A stretch of DNA of 64,000 nt from Halorussus marinus (GTDB lineage: Archaea > Halobacteriota > Halobacteria > Halobacteriales > Haladaptataceae), in assembly GCF_004765795.1 (NCBI RefSeq), contig NZ_SBIV01000005.1:246882-310881 (forward strand), given 5' to 3'. Every line of letters begins with the position of its first letter. Position 1 is the stretch's first letter. Shown one piece after another: positions 1 through 7,436 of the stretch. The notes under the pieces were generated by a model. It had not been told where the DNA came from and made no database searches. It saw only the letters and a list, made by a program, of their open reading frames with translations. The position numbers were made by a program, and so were the translations under genes.

Positions 1-1
1 C

Positions 2-169
2 TCGATGCGCATCGATCAGGACGCCCGCGAGGCCGACGGCGAGATGAACGCGATCAGCGACGAGACCGACCTCGATGGCTCCGGGGCGGCCGAGGCGAAC
101 CGGCCGCCGACCGGCGCCCACGAGGTCGATCTGGATCTCGACGTGGAGTACCCCTCGGCCGACGACTGA
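2..169 (+). CDS. C-terminal end of an unknown protein (partial)
   Basis: The window opens inside a plus-strand reading frame that ends at a TGA at 167-169. About 55 residues are visible. They are acidic and low in complexity (many Asp, Glu, Ala) and end in a run of alternating Asp and Leu followed by a short acidic tail. This composition is typical of the C-terminal extensions of haloarchaeal soluble proteins and carries no diagnostic motif. An internal ATG at 5 is in frame but cannot be judged as a start because upstream sequence is missing. The gene converges on the winged-helix gene at 207-488. Function not recognised. Confidence 0.5.
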   Translation, partial: SMRIDQDAREADGEMNAISDETDLDGSGAAEANRPPTGAHEVDLDLDVEYPSADD

Positions 170-206
170 TCGACGGGGCGACCGCGGCGCCGACGGTCGG
201 CCGCGA

Positions 207-488
207 TCAGACCGCTTCGACGCCCTCGACGCCGGCCTCGCCGGCCTGCAGGCACTCCTCGACCGATTCGGAGAGGAGATAGAGCTGTTTGCGCGCGTCG
301 GGGATGTAGACGCGCTCCTCGATCACGTCGTCGTCTTTGAGTCGCTTGATCGAACTCCGGACCGTTCGCGGAGAGAGCCGCGTCCGATCGGCGATCTGTT
401 GCTGTGTCAGCGGATCGTCGGCGTACTCCAGTACCTTGACGATGAGCTTTGCGCTGGGCGGCGCTTCGGGATCGAGACACTCAGTCAT
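207..488 (-). CDS. Winged-helix (MarR/TrmB-like) transcriptional regulator
   Basis: A 93-residue DNA-binding protein. After a short N-terminal arm comes a compact helix-turn-helix: 'PLTQQQIADRTRLSPRTVRSS' style helices at about residues 26-47, then a beta-wing with 'VIEERVYIPDARKQLYLL' at about 54-71. This is the usual small haloarchaeal MarR-like fold, with no effector domain. I chose the ATG at 486-488 over one 27 nt upstream because a TATA-like element lies about 27-32 nt before it, which fits a leaderless transcript. An inverted repeat at 545-562 sits between this gene and the divergent creatininase gene and could be its operator. The target genes are inferred, not shown. Confidence 0.8.
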   Translation of the reverse strand: MTECLDPEAPPSAKLIVKVLEYADDPLTQQQIADRTRLSPRTVRSSIKRLKDDDVIEERVYIPDARKQLYLLSESVEECLQAGEAGVEGVEAV

Positions 489-513
489 TCGTCTCCAACG
501 TGACGCGCCACCC

Positions 514-521
514 AATTATAC
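514..521 (-). promoter_or_regulatory. TATA-like box of the winged-helix gene
   Basis: Read on the minus strand this is a TATAAT-type element about 27-32 nt before the ATG at 488. The spacing is that of a leaderless haloarchaeal transcript and supports that start codon. Confidence 0.5.
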
Positions 522-544
522 GTTTGCTAACCCTGGTGAAACGA

Positions 545-562
545 GGTTACCGCGAGGTAACC
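545..562. repeat. Perfect inverted repeat, candidate operator
   Basis: GGTTACC (545-551), spacer GCGA, GGTAACC (556-562): a perfect 7-4-7 dyad in the 169-nt divergent gap between the regulator (488) and the creatininase-family gene (658). The dyad is 57 nt upstream of the regulator start and about 95 nt upstream of the hydrolase. It is a plausible binding site for the regulator itself. The rest of the gap holds only the two core promoters. Confidence 0.4.
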
Positions 563-657
563 CCGTGACGGCAGTGGCGGGCGAGTTCGCGACGCCGCCG
601 AATCGAAGGCAGTTCCGGCTTGAGAAGAACTAAGCGGGTTCGTCCCGGTTATCCGAT

Positions 658-1452
658 ATGTACCTTGCCGACCAGACGTGGCCCGAGTTGGGCGACTACG
701 TCGCCGAGGAGTCGCTCGCGATCGTCCCGCTTGGCTCGACCGAACAGCACGGCCCGCACCTCCCGCTGTCGACCGACCACCGCATCGCCGAGTCGCTGGC
801 CCGCGAGGCCGCCGACCGGACGGGCTATCTCTGCACCCCGACGGTCGACGTCGGAGTCAGCCCCCACCACAAGCAGTTCCACGGCACGATGTGGGCCGAC
901 CCGCCAGAGTTCCGCGACTACGTCGAGAGCTTCTCGCGGAACCTCGCGTACCACGGGATCGACCGCATCGTCTACGTCAACGCCCACGGCGGCAACCAGA
1001 CCCACCTCCGGGAGGTGGGCCGGCGCCTCCGGCGCGAGGAGGTCGCCTACGCGATCGAGTGGATGTGGGACGAGTCGATTCCGGACCTCGTCGACGAGGT
1101 CTTCGAGACCAACGGCCCCCACGGCGGCCCGAAGGAGACCGCGATGATGATGCACATCGACCCCGACCTCGTGCGCGAGGAGAAACTGACCGACGCCCGC
1201 GACGGCGGGGCCGCCGACTGGCCCGACTCCGAGACGTACGTCCACGGCGCGCGCAACTTCTACGACTCGATCGACAACACCGACAACGGCGTGCTCGGCG
1301 ACCAGACCGACGCCACTCCCGAGAAGGGCGAGCGCCTCTTCGAGGCCGCCAGCGACCAGTTGGCCCAGTTGCTGGCGTGGATCGACGACCGGCAGTTCGA
1401 GGACCTGATGGCCAAGCCCCACGTCGACCCCCAGCCCGGGAGCCGGCGGTAG
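658..1452 (+). CDS. Creatininase-family amidohydrolase (possible ArfB-like)
   Basis: A 264-residue protein of the creatininase / MftE / ArfB superfamily, metal-dependent amide hydrolases. The metal ligands are visible in order: E29, H31 and D40 in the 'GSTEQHGPHLPLSTD' motif, H110 in 'NAHGGN' and E160 in 'GPHGGPKET'. Length matches the family. In archaea one member (ArfB) removes formate from the formylamino-pyrimidine intermediate of riboflavin/F420 synthesis; others act on creatinine-like amides. Nothing nearby belongs to the flavin pathway, so the substrate stays open. The ATG at 658 follows an A/T-containing element about 30 nt upstream. The next gene starts 50 nt downstream on the same strand. 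Confidence 0.85.
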   Translation: MYLADQTWPELGDYVAEESLAIVPLGSTEQHGPHLPLSTDHRIAESLAREAADRTGYLCTPTVDVGVSPHHKQFHGTMWADPPEFRDYVESFSRNLAYHGIDRIVYVNAHGGNQTHLREVGRRLRREEVAYAIEWMWDESIPDLVDEVFETNGPHGGPKETAMMMHIDPDLVREEKLTDARDGGAADWPDSETYVHGARNFYDSIDNTDNGVLGDQTDATPEKGERLFEAASDQLAQLLAWIDDRQFEDLMAKPHVDPQPGSRR

Positions 1453-1502
1453 CGCCGGCCTCGGCCCCAACGCATACCCTCTCCGCCGTCGATCGGGTGG
1501 GC

Positions 1503-1754
1503 ATGAGCCACGATCCGAACCGCGACCGCGCCGGCGCCGCCGACCGACGGCGCGACGACGAGTTCGACGGGGGCGTGTACGGCGAGGCGGGAACCGCCGA
1601 CGCCGACGAGAGCTGGTGGGAACGAGAGCTGGCCTCGCTGGCGCTCGTCGTCGGTCTCGTCCTCTTTCTGTTCCCCGAGCCCGCCACCTCGGCGATCGGC
1701 ATCTTCCTGATGGGCGCGGGCGTCGTGGCGTGGCTGGTCGAGTGGGCGCGGTGA
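1503..1754 (+). CDS. Small membrane protein, two predicted helices
   Basis: An 83-residue protein. The first 45 residues are polar and highly charged (Arg/Asp-rich) and likely cytoplasmic. They are followed by two hydrophobic stretches at about residues 47-62 and 66-82, separated by a short 'PEPATS' turn, so both ends probably face the same side. No catalytic motif is visible. It lies 50 nt after the creatininase-like gene on the same strand and converges with the DUF58 operon (end at 1820). Function unknown; I support it as a gene because of the clean hydrophobic pattern and haloarchaeal residue bias in this frame. Confidence 0.6.
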   Translation: MSHDPNRDRAGAADRRRDDEFDGGVYGEAGTADADESWWERELASLALVVGLVLFLFPEPATSAIGIFLMGAGVVAWLVEWAR

Positions 1755-1819
1755 GCAAGACGGACGAATCGCACGCCTAGGCGGGCCACACAGCGGGGCT
1801 CCGATACCGGCCCAACGGC

Positions 1820-2677
1820 TCACTCGAACCAGAGGTCGCCGAAGGAGTCGAAGACGGGCGCGTCGGTGTCGACGCGCTCGTAGCGCGCCCGGCGGTCTCG
1901 GGCGACCTCCTCGACGGCGTCGGCGTGGTCGTCGAATCGTTCCCGGTAGCCGCGCTCGAACCGCTCCCCGACGTACGCACGGAGAGACTCCTCGGACTCG
2001 AGTGCCTCGAACAGCGTGTCGCCTGCGGTCGGCAGGTCGCGCTCGCCGGGCGCGACGACGCGGGCGACCACGAGCTGGTTCGACGCGAGCGCTTCCAGCC
2101 CCGCCCCGACGGCGTCGGCGTCCTCAAGGAAGTCGCTGCAGACGACTACCAAAGCCTTCGAGTCGATTGTTGCGGCGTAGTCAGTCAGCGCGGTTTCGAA
2201 CGCGGCCACGCCGTCGGGATCGACCGCGTTGCACTCCTCGACCAGCCCGAGCACCTCACCGCGATTCGAGCGCCCGCGGTCGAGCCGACGAACCGCCGAG
2301 TCGAACACCGCGAACCGGAAGTCGTTGTGCTCGCGAGCGGTGAGATAGGCGAACCCGAGTCCGAGTTTGGCGGCGTACTCGAACTTGTGGGCGTCGCCGT
2401 TGCCGAAGTCCATCGACGCGCTGGCGTCGATCAGGACATGGACGGTGAAGTTGCGCTCGGCCTCGAACTGCTTGACGTAGAGCTCGTCGGTCCGGGCGTA
2501 GAGATTCCAGTCGATGAACCGGGGCTCGTCGCCGGGCTCGTACCGGCGGTAGTCCGCGAACGTCAGTCCCTCGCCGACCGCCTCGGTCGTGCGCTCGCCG
2601 GGGCGTTCGGACCGGGGCCGCCGGTCTCGTCCCGCCTCGAACCGGTCGAGTTCGGCGAGAAACTCCGGTGTGATCAT
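1820..2677 (-). CDS. DUF58 / vWA-like protein of the MoxR operon
   Basis: A 285-residue soluble DUF58 protein. The diagnostic stretch 'YRRYEPGDEPRFIDWNLYARTDELYVKQF' type motif occupies about residues 43-71, followed by a von Willebrand A-like fold whose MIDAS metal motif D-A-S-A-S is intact at residues 84-88. DUF58 proteins are regular partners of MoxR AAA ATPases and are thought to help chaperone or activate protein complexes, often at the membrane. This is the last gene of a six-gene minus-strand operon. Its ATG overlaps the stop of the MoxR gene by 4 nt (ATGA). The client complex is unknown. Confidence 0.88.
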   Translation of the reverse strand: MITPEFLAELDRFEAGRDRRPRSERPGERTTEAVGEGLTFADYRRYEPGDEPRFIDWNLYARTDELYVKQFEAERNFTVHVLIDASASMDFGNGDAHKFEYAAKLGLGFAYLTAREHNDFRFAVFDSAVRRLDRGRSNRGEVLGLVEECNAVDPDGVAAFETALTDYAATIDSKALVVVCSDFLEDADAVGAGLEALASNQLVVARVVAPGERDLPTAGDTLFEALESEESLRAYVGERFERGYRERFDDHADAVEEVARDRRARYERVDTDAPVFDSFGDLWFE

Positions 2678-3627
2678 CTCTCTGTGACGAGTCGCTCGAT
2701 CACGTCGTCGGGAGTCGCTCCCTCGCGCTCGGCCCGGAAGTCGACCACGATCCGGTGGCGCAACACCGGCTTCGCCATCGCGGTCACGTCGGCGGCGTCG
2801 ACGTGAGTCCGACCCTCCATGAGCGCCCGAGCCTTCGCCGCTCGCACCAGTGACATGCTCGCGCGCGGGCTGGCGCCGTATTCGAGATCCTCGTGAGCCC
2901 GGGTCGCTCGAACGAGGCCGACAGCCAGATCCCGAACGTCGTCCGCGATCGGGACCCTATGGGTGAGCCGCTGCATCCGGCGGAGCTCGCGGGCCGAGAC
3001 CTGCTCGTCGACCGAGACCGAGGCGTCGACGTCGCCGGTGTACCGGTCGACGATCTCGCGCTCGGCGTCGGCCGACGGGTAGTCGACGACGACTTTCAGA
3101 AGAAAGCGATCCGACTGGGCCTCCGGGAGCGGGTAGGTCCCCTCCTGGTCGATCGGGTTCTGGGTCGCGAGCACGAAGAACGGCTCGGGCAGGTCGTATG
3201 TCTCGTTGCCGGCGGTCACCTGTCCCTCCTCCATAGCTTCGAGTAGAGCCGACTGGGTCTTCGGGGTCGCGCGGTTGATCTCGTCGGAGAGCACGAGGTT
3301 GGCGAACACCGGCCCCTTCTCGAAGCTGAATCGCCGGCCGGAATCAGTCTCACGGACCATCTCGGTCCCGATAACGTCCGAGGGCATCAGATCGGGGGTG
3401 TTCTGGATACGGGAGAACGAAAGGCCCGTCGCCTCCGCCAGCGTCCGGACCAGCAGGGTCTTGCCGAGCCCGGGCGTACTCTCCAACAGGGCGTTGCCGT
3501 CACAGAGCATGCAAGCGAGCACGTCGTCGACCACCCGCTCCTGACCGACGATCCGGCGTCGGACCGCCGAGCGAATCGCCTGCACGCGGTTCGTCACGTC
3601 GTCGATGGAAGGTGTTCTATCAGACAT
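2674..3627 (-). CDS. MoxR-family AAA+ ATPase
   Basis: A 317-residue MoxR ATPase. Walker A 'STPGLGKT' is at about 50-57, Walker B 'LVLSDEINR' at about 111-119, and the sensor region 'ATQNPIDQEGTYPLPEAQSDRF' follows, all typical of the family. MoxR proteins work with vWA-domain partners as chaperone-like remodelers. Here those partners (DUF58 plus two membrane vWA proteins) are encoded in the same operon. The start at 3627 was chosen because the frame becomes MoxR-like directly after it and because it overlaps the upstream gene's end by 8 nt, as elsewhere in the operon. A longer frame upstream is only antisense noise of the neighbour. Confidence 0.92.
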   Translation of the reverse strand: MSDRTPSIDDVTNRVQAIRSAVRRRIVGQERVVDDVLACMLCDGNALLESTPGLGKTLLVRTLAEATGLSFSRIQNTPDLMPSDVIGTEMVRETDSGRRFSFEKGPVFANLVLSDEINRATPKTQSALLEAMEEGQVTAGNETYDLPEPFFVLATQNPIDQEGTYPLPEAQSDRFLLKVVVDYPSADAEREIVDRYTGDVDASVSVDEQVSARELRRMQRLTHRVPIADDVRDLAVGLVRATRAHEDLEYGASPRASMSLVRAAKARALMEGRTHVDAADVTAMAKPVLRHRIVVDFRAEREGATPDDVIERLVTER

Positions 3628-4486
3628 CGGTATCGTTGCCTCCGAGTTCGCGAGCGTAGCGGCGCACGAGCTCCGCCTCCTCGACGCGCTCGGGCGCGGC
3701 GTAGTCGGCGCGTACAGCGTCGACCGAGCCGGCGTCGGGATCGGCTCCAGCGTCGCGGTCGTAGTCGCGGACCGACTCGCCCTCACCGCCAGGGCTGGAA
3801 CCGACGGAGGCCGTCAGGTTCTCCGACCCGGCCTCGACGTCGGTCGGCTCCCCGAGCAGTTCGTCGCCGTCACGGAGCACCGTCGACGACGGGTCGTCGA
3901 CGGCCGTCCGGTCGGTCACCGAGCCGTCACCGACGCCGGTCGCGTCCGACGGCGGACCCGCGAGGTCAAGACCGACGACCGCGGTCTGGACCGACGCGAG
4001 GCTGAGCGCGAACGCGACCGCCACCGCCGCGACGATCCGGGTGCGGTCCAACAGTCTGACACTGGAAGTCTCGGTCAGGGAGTCGAGCACGTCGCCGTAC
4101 AGCGCCCGTGCCATCGGATCGTCCCGGTCGTCGCCGACGGCGTCGCGGGCGGTTCGGAGCGCCGTCGCGACCTCGGGGTTGGCGGTCTCGAAGGCCTCTG
4201 CGGCGGGGCGGCGCGCCCGGATTCCGAACCCCGTGAGGGCGGTGATGAGCCCCGCGACCACCGCAAGCACCGCGCCGACGTCCGGTGCCGGAATCTGGGT
4301 CGGCTTGAACGCCGCGGTGAACACCTCAGCGTCCAGAGTCGGGAGCCCGGCGACGCCGGCGAGCAGGTGGACCCCGAGCGCGACGGTCACGGCTTCGAGG
4401 CTCGCGTGGACGAACGCGGCCTTGTACTGCTCGCGACGGACGGCCGCGAGCGCCCGTCGAACCTCGTCGGGACTCTCTTGGCTCAT
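3620..4486 (-). CDS. Membrane protein of the MoxR operon, unknown family
   Basis: A 288-residue haloarchaeal protein. A polar N-terminus is followed by hydrophobic helices at about residues 28-46 and 70-90, a charged segment, and another helix at about 148-172. The C-terminal 110 residues are acidic, Gly/Asp/Ser-rich and probably disordered, ending in an Arg/Glu-rich helix. No known catalytic motif is seen. It overlaps the MoxR start by 8 nt and the coiled-coil gene by 4 nt, so it is almost certainly translated with them. A role as a membrane partner of the MoxR complex is inferred from position only. Confidence 0.7.
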   Translation of the reverse strand: MSQESPDEVRRALAAVRREQYKAAFVHASLEAVTVALGVHLLAGVAGLPTLDAEVFTAAFKPTQIPAPDVGAVLAVVAGLITALTGFGIRARRPAAEAFETANPEVATALRTARDAVGDDRDDPMARALYGDVLDSLTETSSVRLLDRTRIVAAVAVAFALSLASVQTAVVGLDLAGPPSDATGVGDGSVTDRTAVDDPSSTVLRDGDELLGEPTDVEAGSENLTASVGSSPGGEGESVRDYDRDAGADPDAGSVDAVRADYAAPERVEEAELVRRYARELGGNDTDV

Positions 4487-5100
4487 TGGACCTCCGAGTC
4501 GCCTTCGAGTGCCGCGATCCGCTCGCGGAGCCGTTCGATCGTCCGGTTCTTCTTGTCGAGCAGTCGCTTCCGGTCGGCCAGCGTCTCGTTTTTCCGTTCC
4601 AGCAACTCCGCCCGACGGTCGAGGGTCTCGTTGAGTTCGTCACCGAGCTCGCGGGCGCGTTCGAGCTCGGCTTCCAGTTCCGTCTTACGGGCTTCGAGCT
4701 CGTCGCGACGGGTTTCGAGTTCGGCAACCCGCTCGCGCAGCGCTTCGACCCGGTCGTTCGCGCGCCCGAGTTCTCGCTCGGTCTCGTTTAGCTCGCGGCG
4801 CGTAGCGTTGAGTTCGCGCTCGGTCTTCCGGAGCCGGTCGGAGACCGCCGCGACGTCCGAGCGTCGGGTCTGGAGCGACTCGTTGAGCGCCGCGAGCGTC
4901 TCGTTGAGCTCCTCGATCCGGCGGTCGCGGTCGGCGAGCTCCGATTCCAGTCGCTCGCCGCGGTCGGCGAGCGCCTGGTTTTGCGAGCGCAACTCCTCCA
5001 CGGACTCCTGATAGTACAGCGTCGTGCCGACGAGGCCGATCCCCGACAGTCCGACGAACAGGGCCAGCGCGACGTTGATCGTGGTTCCGATCTGGCTCAT
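4483..5100 (-). CDS. Membrane-anchored coiled-coil protein
   Basis: A 205-residue protein with one N-terminal membrane helix (about residues 8-28) followed by an almost continuous heptad coiled coil to the C-terminus. The coiled coil is rich in Glu, Arg, Leu and Asn and contains repeated 'LNET' and 'LNESL' type steps. Such a rod fits an oligomerising or spacer subunit at the membrane. The ATG at 5098-5100 gives the membrane helix directly at the N-terminus; an upstream in-frame ATG would add an Arg-rich segment antisense to the neighbour and is rejected. The gene overlaps both neighbours by 4 nt in the MoxR/vWA operon. Confidence 0.75.
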   Translation of the reverse strand: MSQIGTTINVALALFVGLSGIGLVGTTLYYQESVEELRSQNQALADRGERLESELADRDRRIEELNETLAALNESLQTRRSDVAAVSDRLRKTERELNATRRELNETERELGRANDRVEALRERVAELETRRDELEARKTELEAELERARELGDELNETLDRRAELLERKNETLADRKRLLDKKNRTIERLRERIAALEGDSEVQ

Positions 5101-7436
5101 GGTATCACTCCCTGACCGCGGTGGCGACGGAGCCGCCGGGCACAGACCTCGGCGACGTAGACGACCAGCGCCGCGAAGACGAACGCCCAGTCCCACGGCC
5201 GCTGGATTTCCCGGCGATGGGTCGTCTGGCGCGCGACCGCCGACGCGACGGCGGCTGGCTGGTCGGGTTGGAACGTCCGGCCGCCCGTTCGTTCGACCGC
5301 CCGTTCCAGTTCCGGAGAAACACCGAGGGCGGTGTACTCCGCGCGGTAGTCGACCGCGTACGAACTGCCGAGCACCTCCCGGAAGCCCGGCTCGGTGGGG
5401 ACCGTCCGGGCCTCGTACCGTGCGTCGCCGACCGCCGAGAACGACAAACCGTCGACGGTGGGCCGGCGCTCGCCCGCGTAGACGATCGTGGTGGGCTCGC
5501 CGACTCGGGTGTCGGGCGCCGCCACGATCCCGGTCTCTTTCCGGCGGGGATCTCCGATCGCCCAGTTCACCGACTGCGAGATCAACCGCGAGTCCGGGCG
5601 AGTCAGGAGGTCCCCGAGTCCCCCATCAGCGCCGTAGGCGGTGATCGTGGCGACTCGTCCGAGGCCAAACCGCCACGTCGCGAGCGCGGGCGCGCCGGAT
5701 CCGGTGGCGACCAGCAGGTCGGCGCCGGACTTGACGCCGACGTCGTTGGCACCCGGAAGCGAGGCCGCGAGGTCGATCCCGCGGGTGACGAAGTGACCGT
5801 CGTCGACGACGACCGCGCCGTCGCCGCTGTACTGGCGATCGGGGCCGCCAAACCGGACCCGGAGCCGGTCGGTCTCGTCGGCCGGAAGGTACGACCCGCC
5901 GGTCCGCTCGGCGATTCCCCGGAGCACCTCGGCGTTCAGGCTCCCGACCCCGACCGTCACGACCCGAACGTCGCGCTCGGCGAGGCGGTCGGCCGCGGCG
6001 AGCGACGACTGAGGGTCGTCCCGGCCGTCGCTGAGCAGGACCACGGTGCCGCCCCCCTCGCCCAGCGTCTCAGCCGCCCCGAGCAGACCGGCCGAGAGGT
6101 CGGTGCCGCCGCCACTTTCGAGGCGCCGGATTTTGGTCTTCAGGTCACCCCGCGAGTCGCCGAGCGCCGCGAGGTCGGCCACCCGGTAGGCGTTTTCGTT
6201 GAACCCGACTAGCCCGACCCGGTTGCGGTCCCCGAGCTGGGCGAGCACGTCGAGCGCCAGTGCCTTCTGGACGGACATCCCGGACTCGGCGCTCCCCGAG
6301 ACGTCGACCGCGAGCGCGACGTTCGACTTCCGGCCGGTCGAGCCGCCGACCCGCACCGGGAGCAGCGACGAGAGCCGAGAGTTCTCGTAGCCCCCCTTCT
6401 CGAAGGCGTTCTCGCCGCCGGCGACCACCAGACCGCCGCCGTCGATGACGTGGTCCTGGAGCGCACTGACCGCCCCGAGATCGTCGGCCGCCACGTCCTG
6501 AACGACGACTGCGTAGTAGTCGTCGAGATCCTCTGGCACCGATTCAGCGCGAGTCACGTCGTACAGCTCCCGAAGCGACGATTCGAGAGCGTAGTCCCCG
6601 CGAGCAACGTAGAGCACCTCCGGCTGTTCGACCGCCCGGACGGTCCGGCGAGAGACGTCGTTGACCGCGAACGCGTCCTCCCCCGAGAGCTGGGCGGTCA
6701 CCCGGTGGGGGCCGACCGACGAGAAGGTGTGCGAGACCGCGACCGTCCCGTCGTCGGGGACCGCCCGACTCGCGACCGTCGAGCCGTCGACGGTCACTGT
6801 CACCTCGACGCCGTCGGGCACCGATTCGACGCCCGCGACCCGGACGCCGAACTCGGTTTCGACCCCGACGCTCGCCTTCGCGGGTCCCGAAACCGAGATT
6901 CTGGCGTCGCTCCGGGCGGACGAGAGCGAGACCCGGTTGACAGTCGCGTTCAGTGACCGGGCGAGGTCGGCCGCCCGGCCGATCGACGCGCCGCCGGTCA
7001 CCTGCCCGTCCGAGACAACGAGGACGCTTCCGTTCGATCGGAGGTTGGCGAGCAGTCCGTCGCCGAGCCGCGATCGGTTCCCGGCGCCGACCGCCACCCG
7101 CTCGACAGCGACGCCTTCCGCTTCGATACCGGCCGCGAGGTCGTCGGCGACCGACTCGTAGACCTCCATGCTGATCGACTCGTCCTCGATCAGCGTGACC
7201 CGCGGGTCGCTTGGCGTGCGCGCGGTCGTGACCGCCACCGGTCCGGCGGCGGCGACCACGAGGCACGCGACGACCGCGAACCGGGTCGCAAACAGGACGG
7301 CGCGAGCGCGCCGGCCGGCGTCGCCGTCTCGCCGGTGAAAGATCAGGATCCAGAGGGCGGCCACCGCGATCGGCAGCCCCGCCAGGACGGCGGGACGGGC
7401 AAACGAGACCGATGCGTCGGTTCCTGGAAGCATCAC
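5097..7436 (-). CDS. Large membrane vWA / glutamine-amidotransferase-like protein
   Basis: A 779-residue protein. It starts with two membrane helices (about 13-33 and 50-70), then a first vWA-like region with a D-E-S-I-S motif at about 85-89 and a beta-rich domain near 180-260. Next comes a class I glutamine-amidotransferase-like segment ('DGGGLVVAGGENAFEKGGY', about 332-350, without a catalytic Cys), and then a full vWA domain with the MIDAS motif D-V-S-G-S at 378-382, the Thr in 'GGGTDL' and Asp in 'SDGRDD'. A final helix near the C-terminus anchors it again. This BatA/BatB-like architecture is common beside MoxR and DUF58 genes. The gene overlaps both neighbours by 4 nt. Confidence 0.82.
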   Translation of the reverse strand: MMLPGTDASVSFARPAVLAGLPIAVAALWILIFHRRDGDAGRRARAVLFATRFAVVACLVVAAAGPVAVTTARTPSDPRVTLIEDESISMEVYESVADDLAAGIEAEGVAVERVAVGAGNRSRLGDGLLANLRSNGSVLVVSDGQVTGGASIGRAADLARSLNATVNRVSLSSARSDARISVSGPAKASVGVETEFGVRVAGVESVPDGVEVTVTVDGSTVASRAVPDDGTVAVSHTFSSVGPHRVTAQLSGEDAFAVNDVSRRTVRAVEQPEVLYVARGDYALESSLRELYDVTRAESVPEDLDDYYAVVVQDVAADDLGAVSALQDHVIDGGGLVVAGGENAFEKGGYENSRLSSLLPVRVGGSTGRKSNVALAVDVSGSAESGMSVQKALALDVLAQLGDRNRVGLVGFNENAYRVADLAALGDSRGDLKTKIRRLESGGGTDLSAGLLGAAETLGEGGGTVVLLSDGRDDPQSSLAAADRLAERDVRVVTVGVGSLNAEVLRGIAERTGGSYLPADETDRLRVRFGGPDRQYSGDGAVVVDDGHFVTRGIDLAASLPGANDVGVKSGADLLVATGSGAPALATWRFGLGRVATITAYGADGGLGDLLTRPDSRLISQSVNWAIGDPRRKETGIVAAPDTRVGEPTTIVYAGERRPTVDGLSFSAVGDARYEARTVPTEPGFREVLGSSYAVDYRAEYTALGVSPELERAVERTGGRTFQPDQPAAVASAVARQTTHRREIQRPWDWAFVFAALVVYVAEVCARRLRRHRGQGVIP

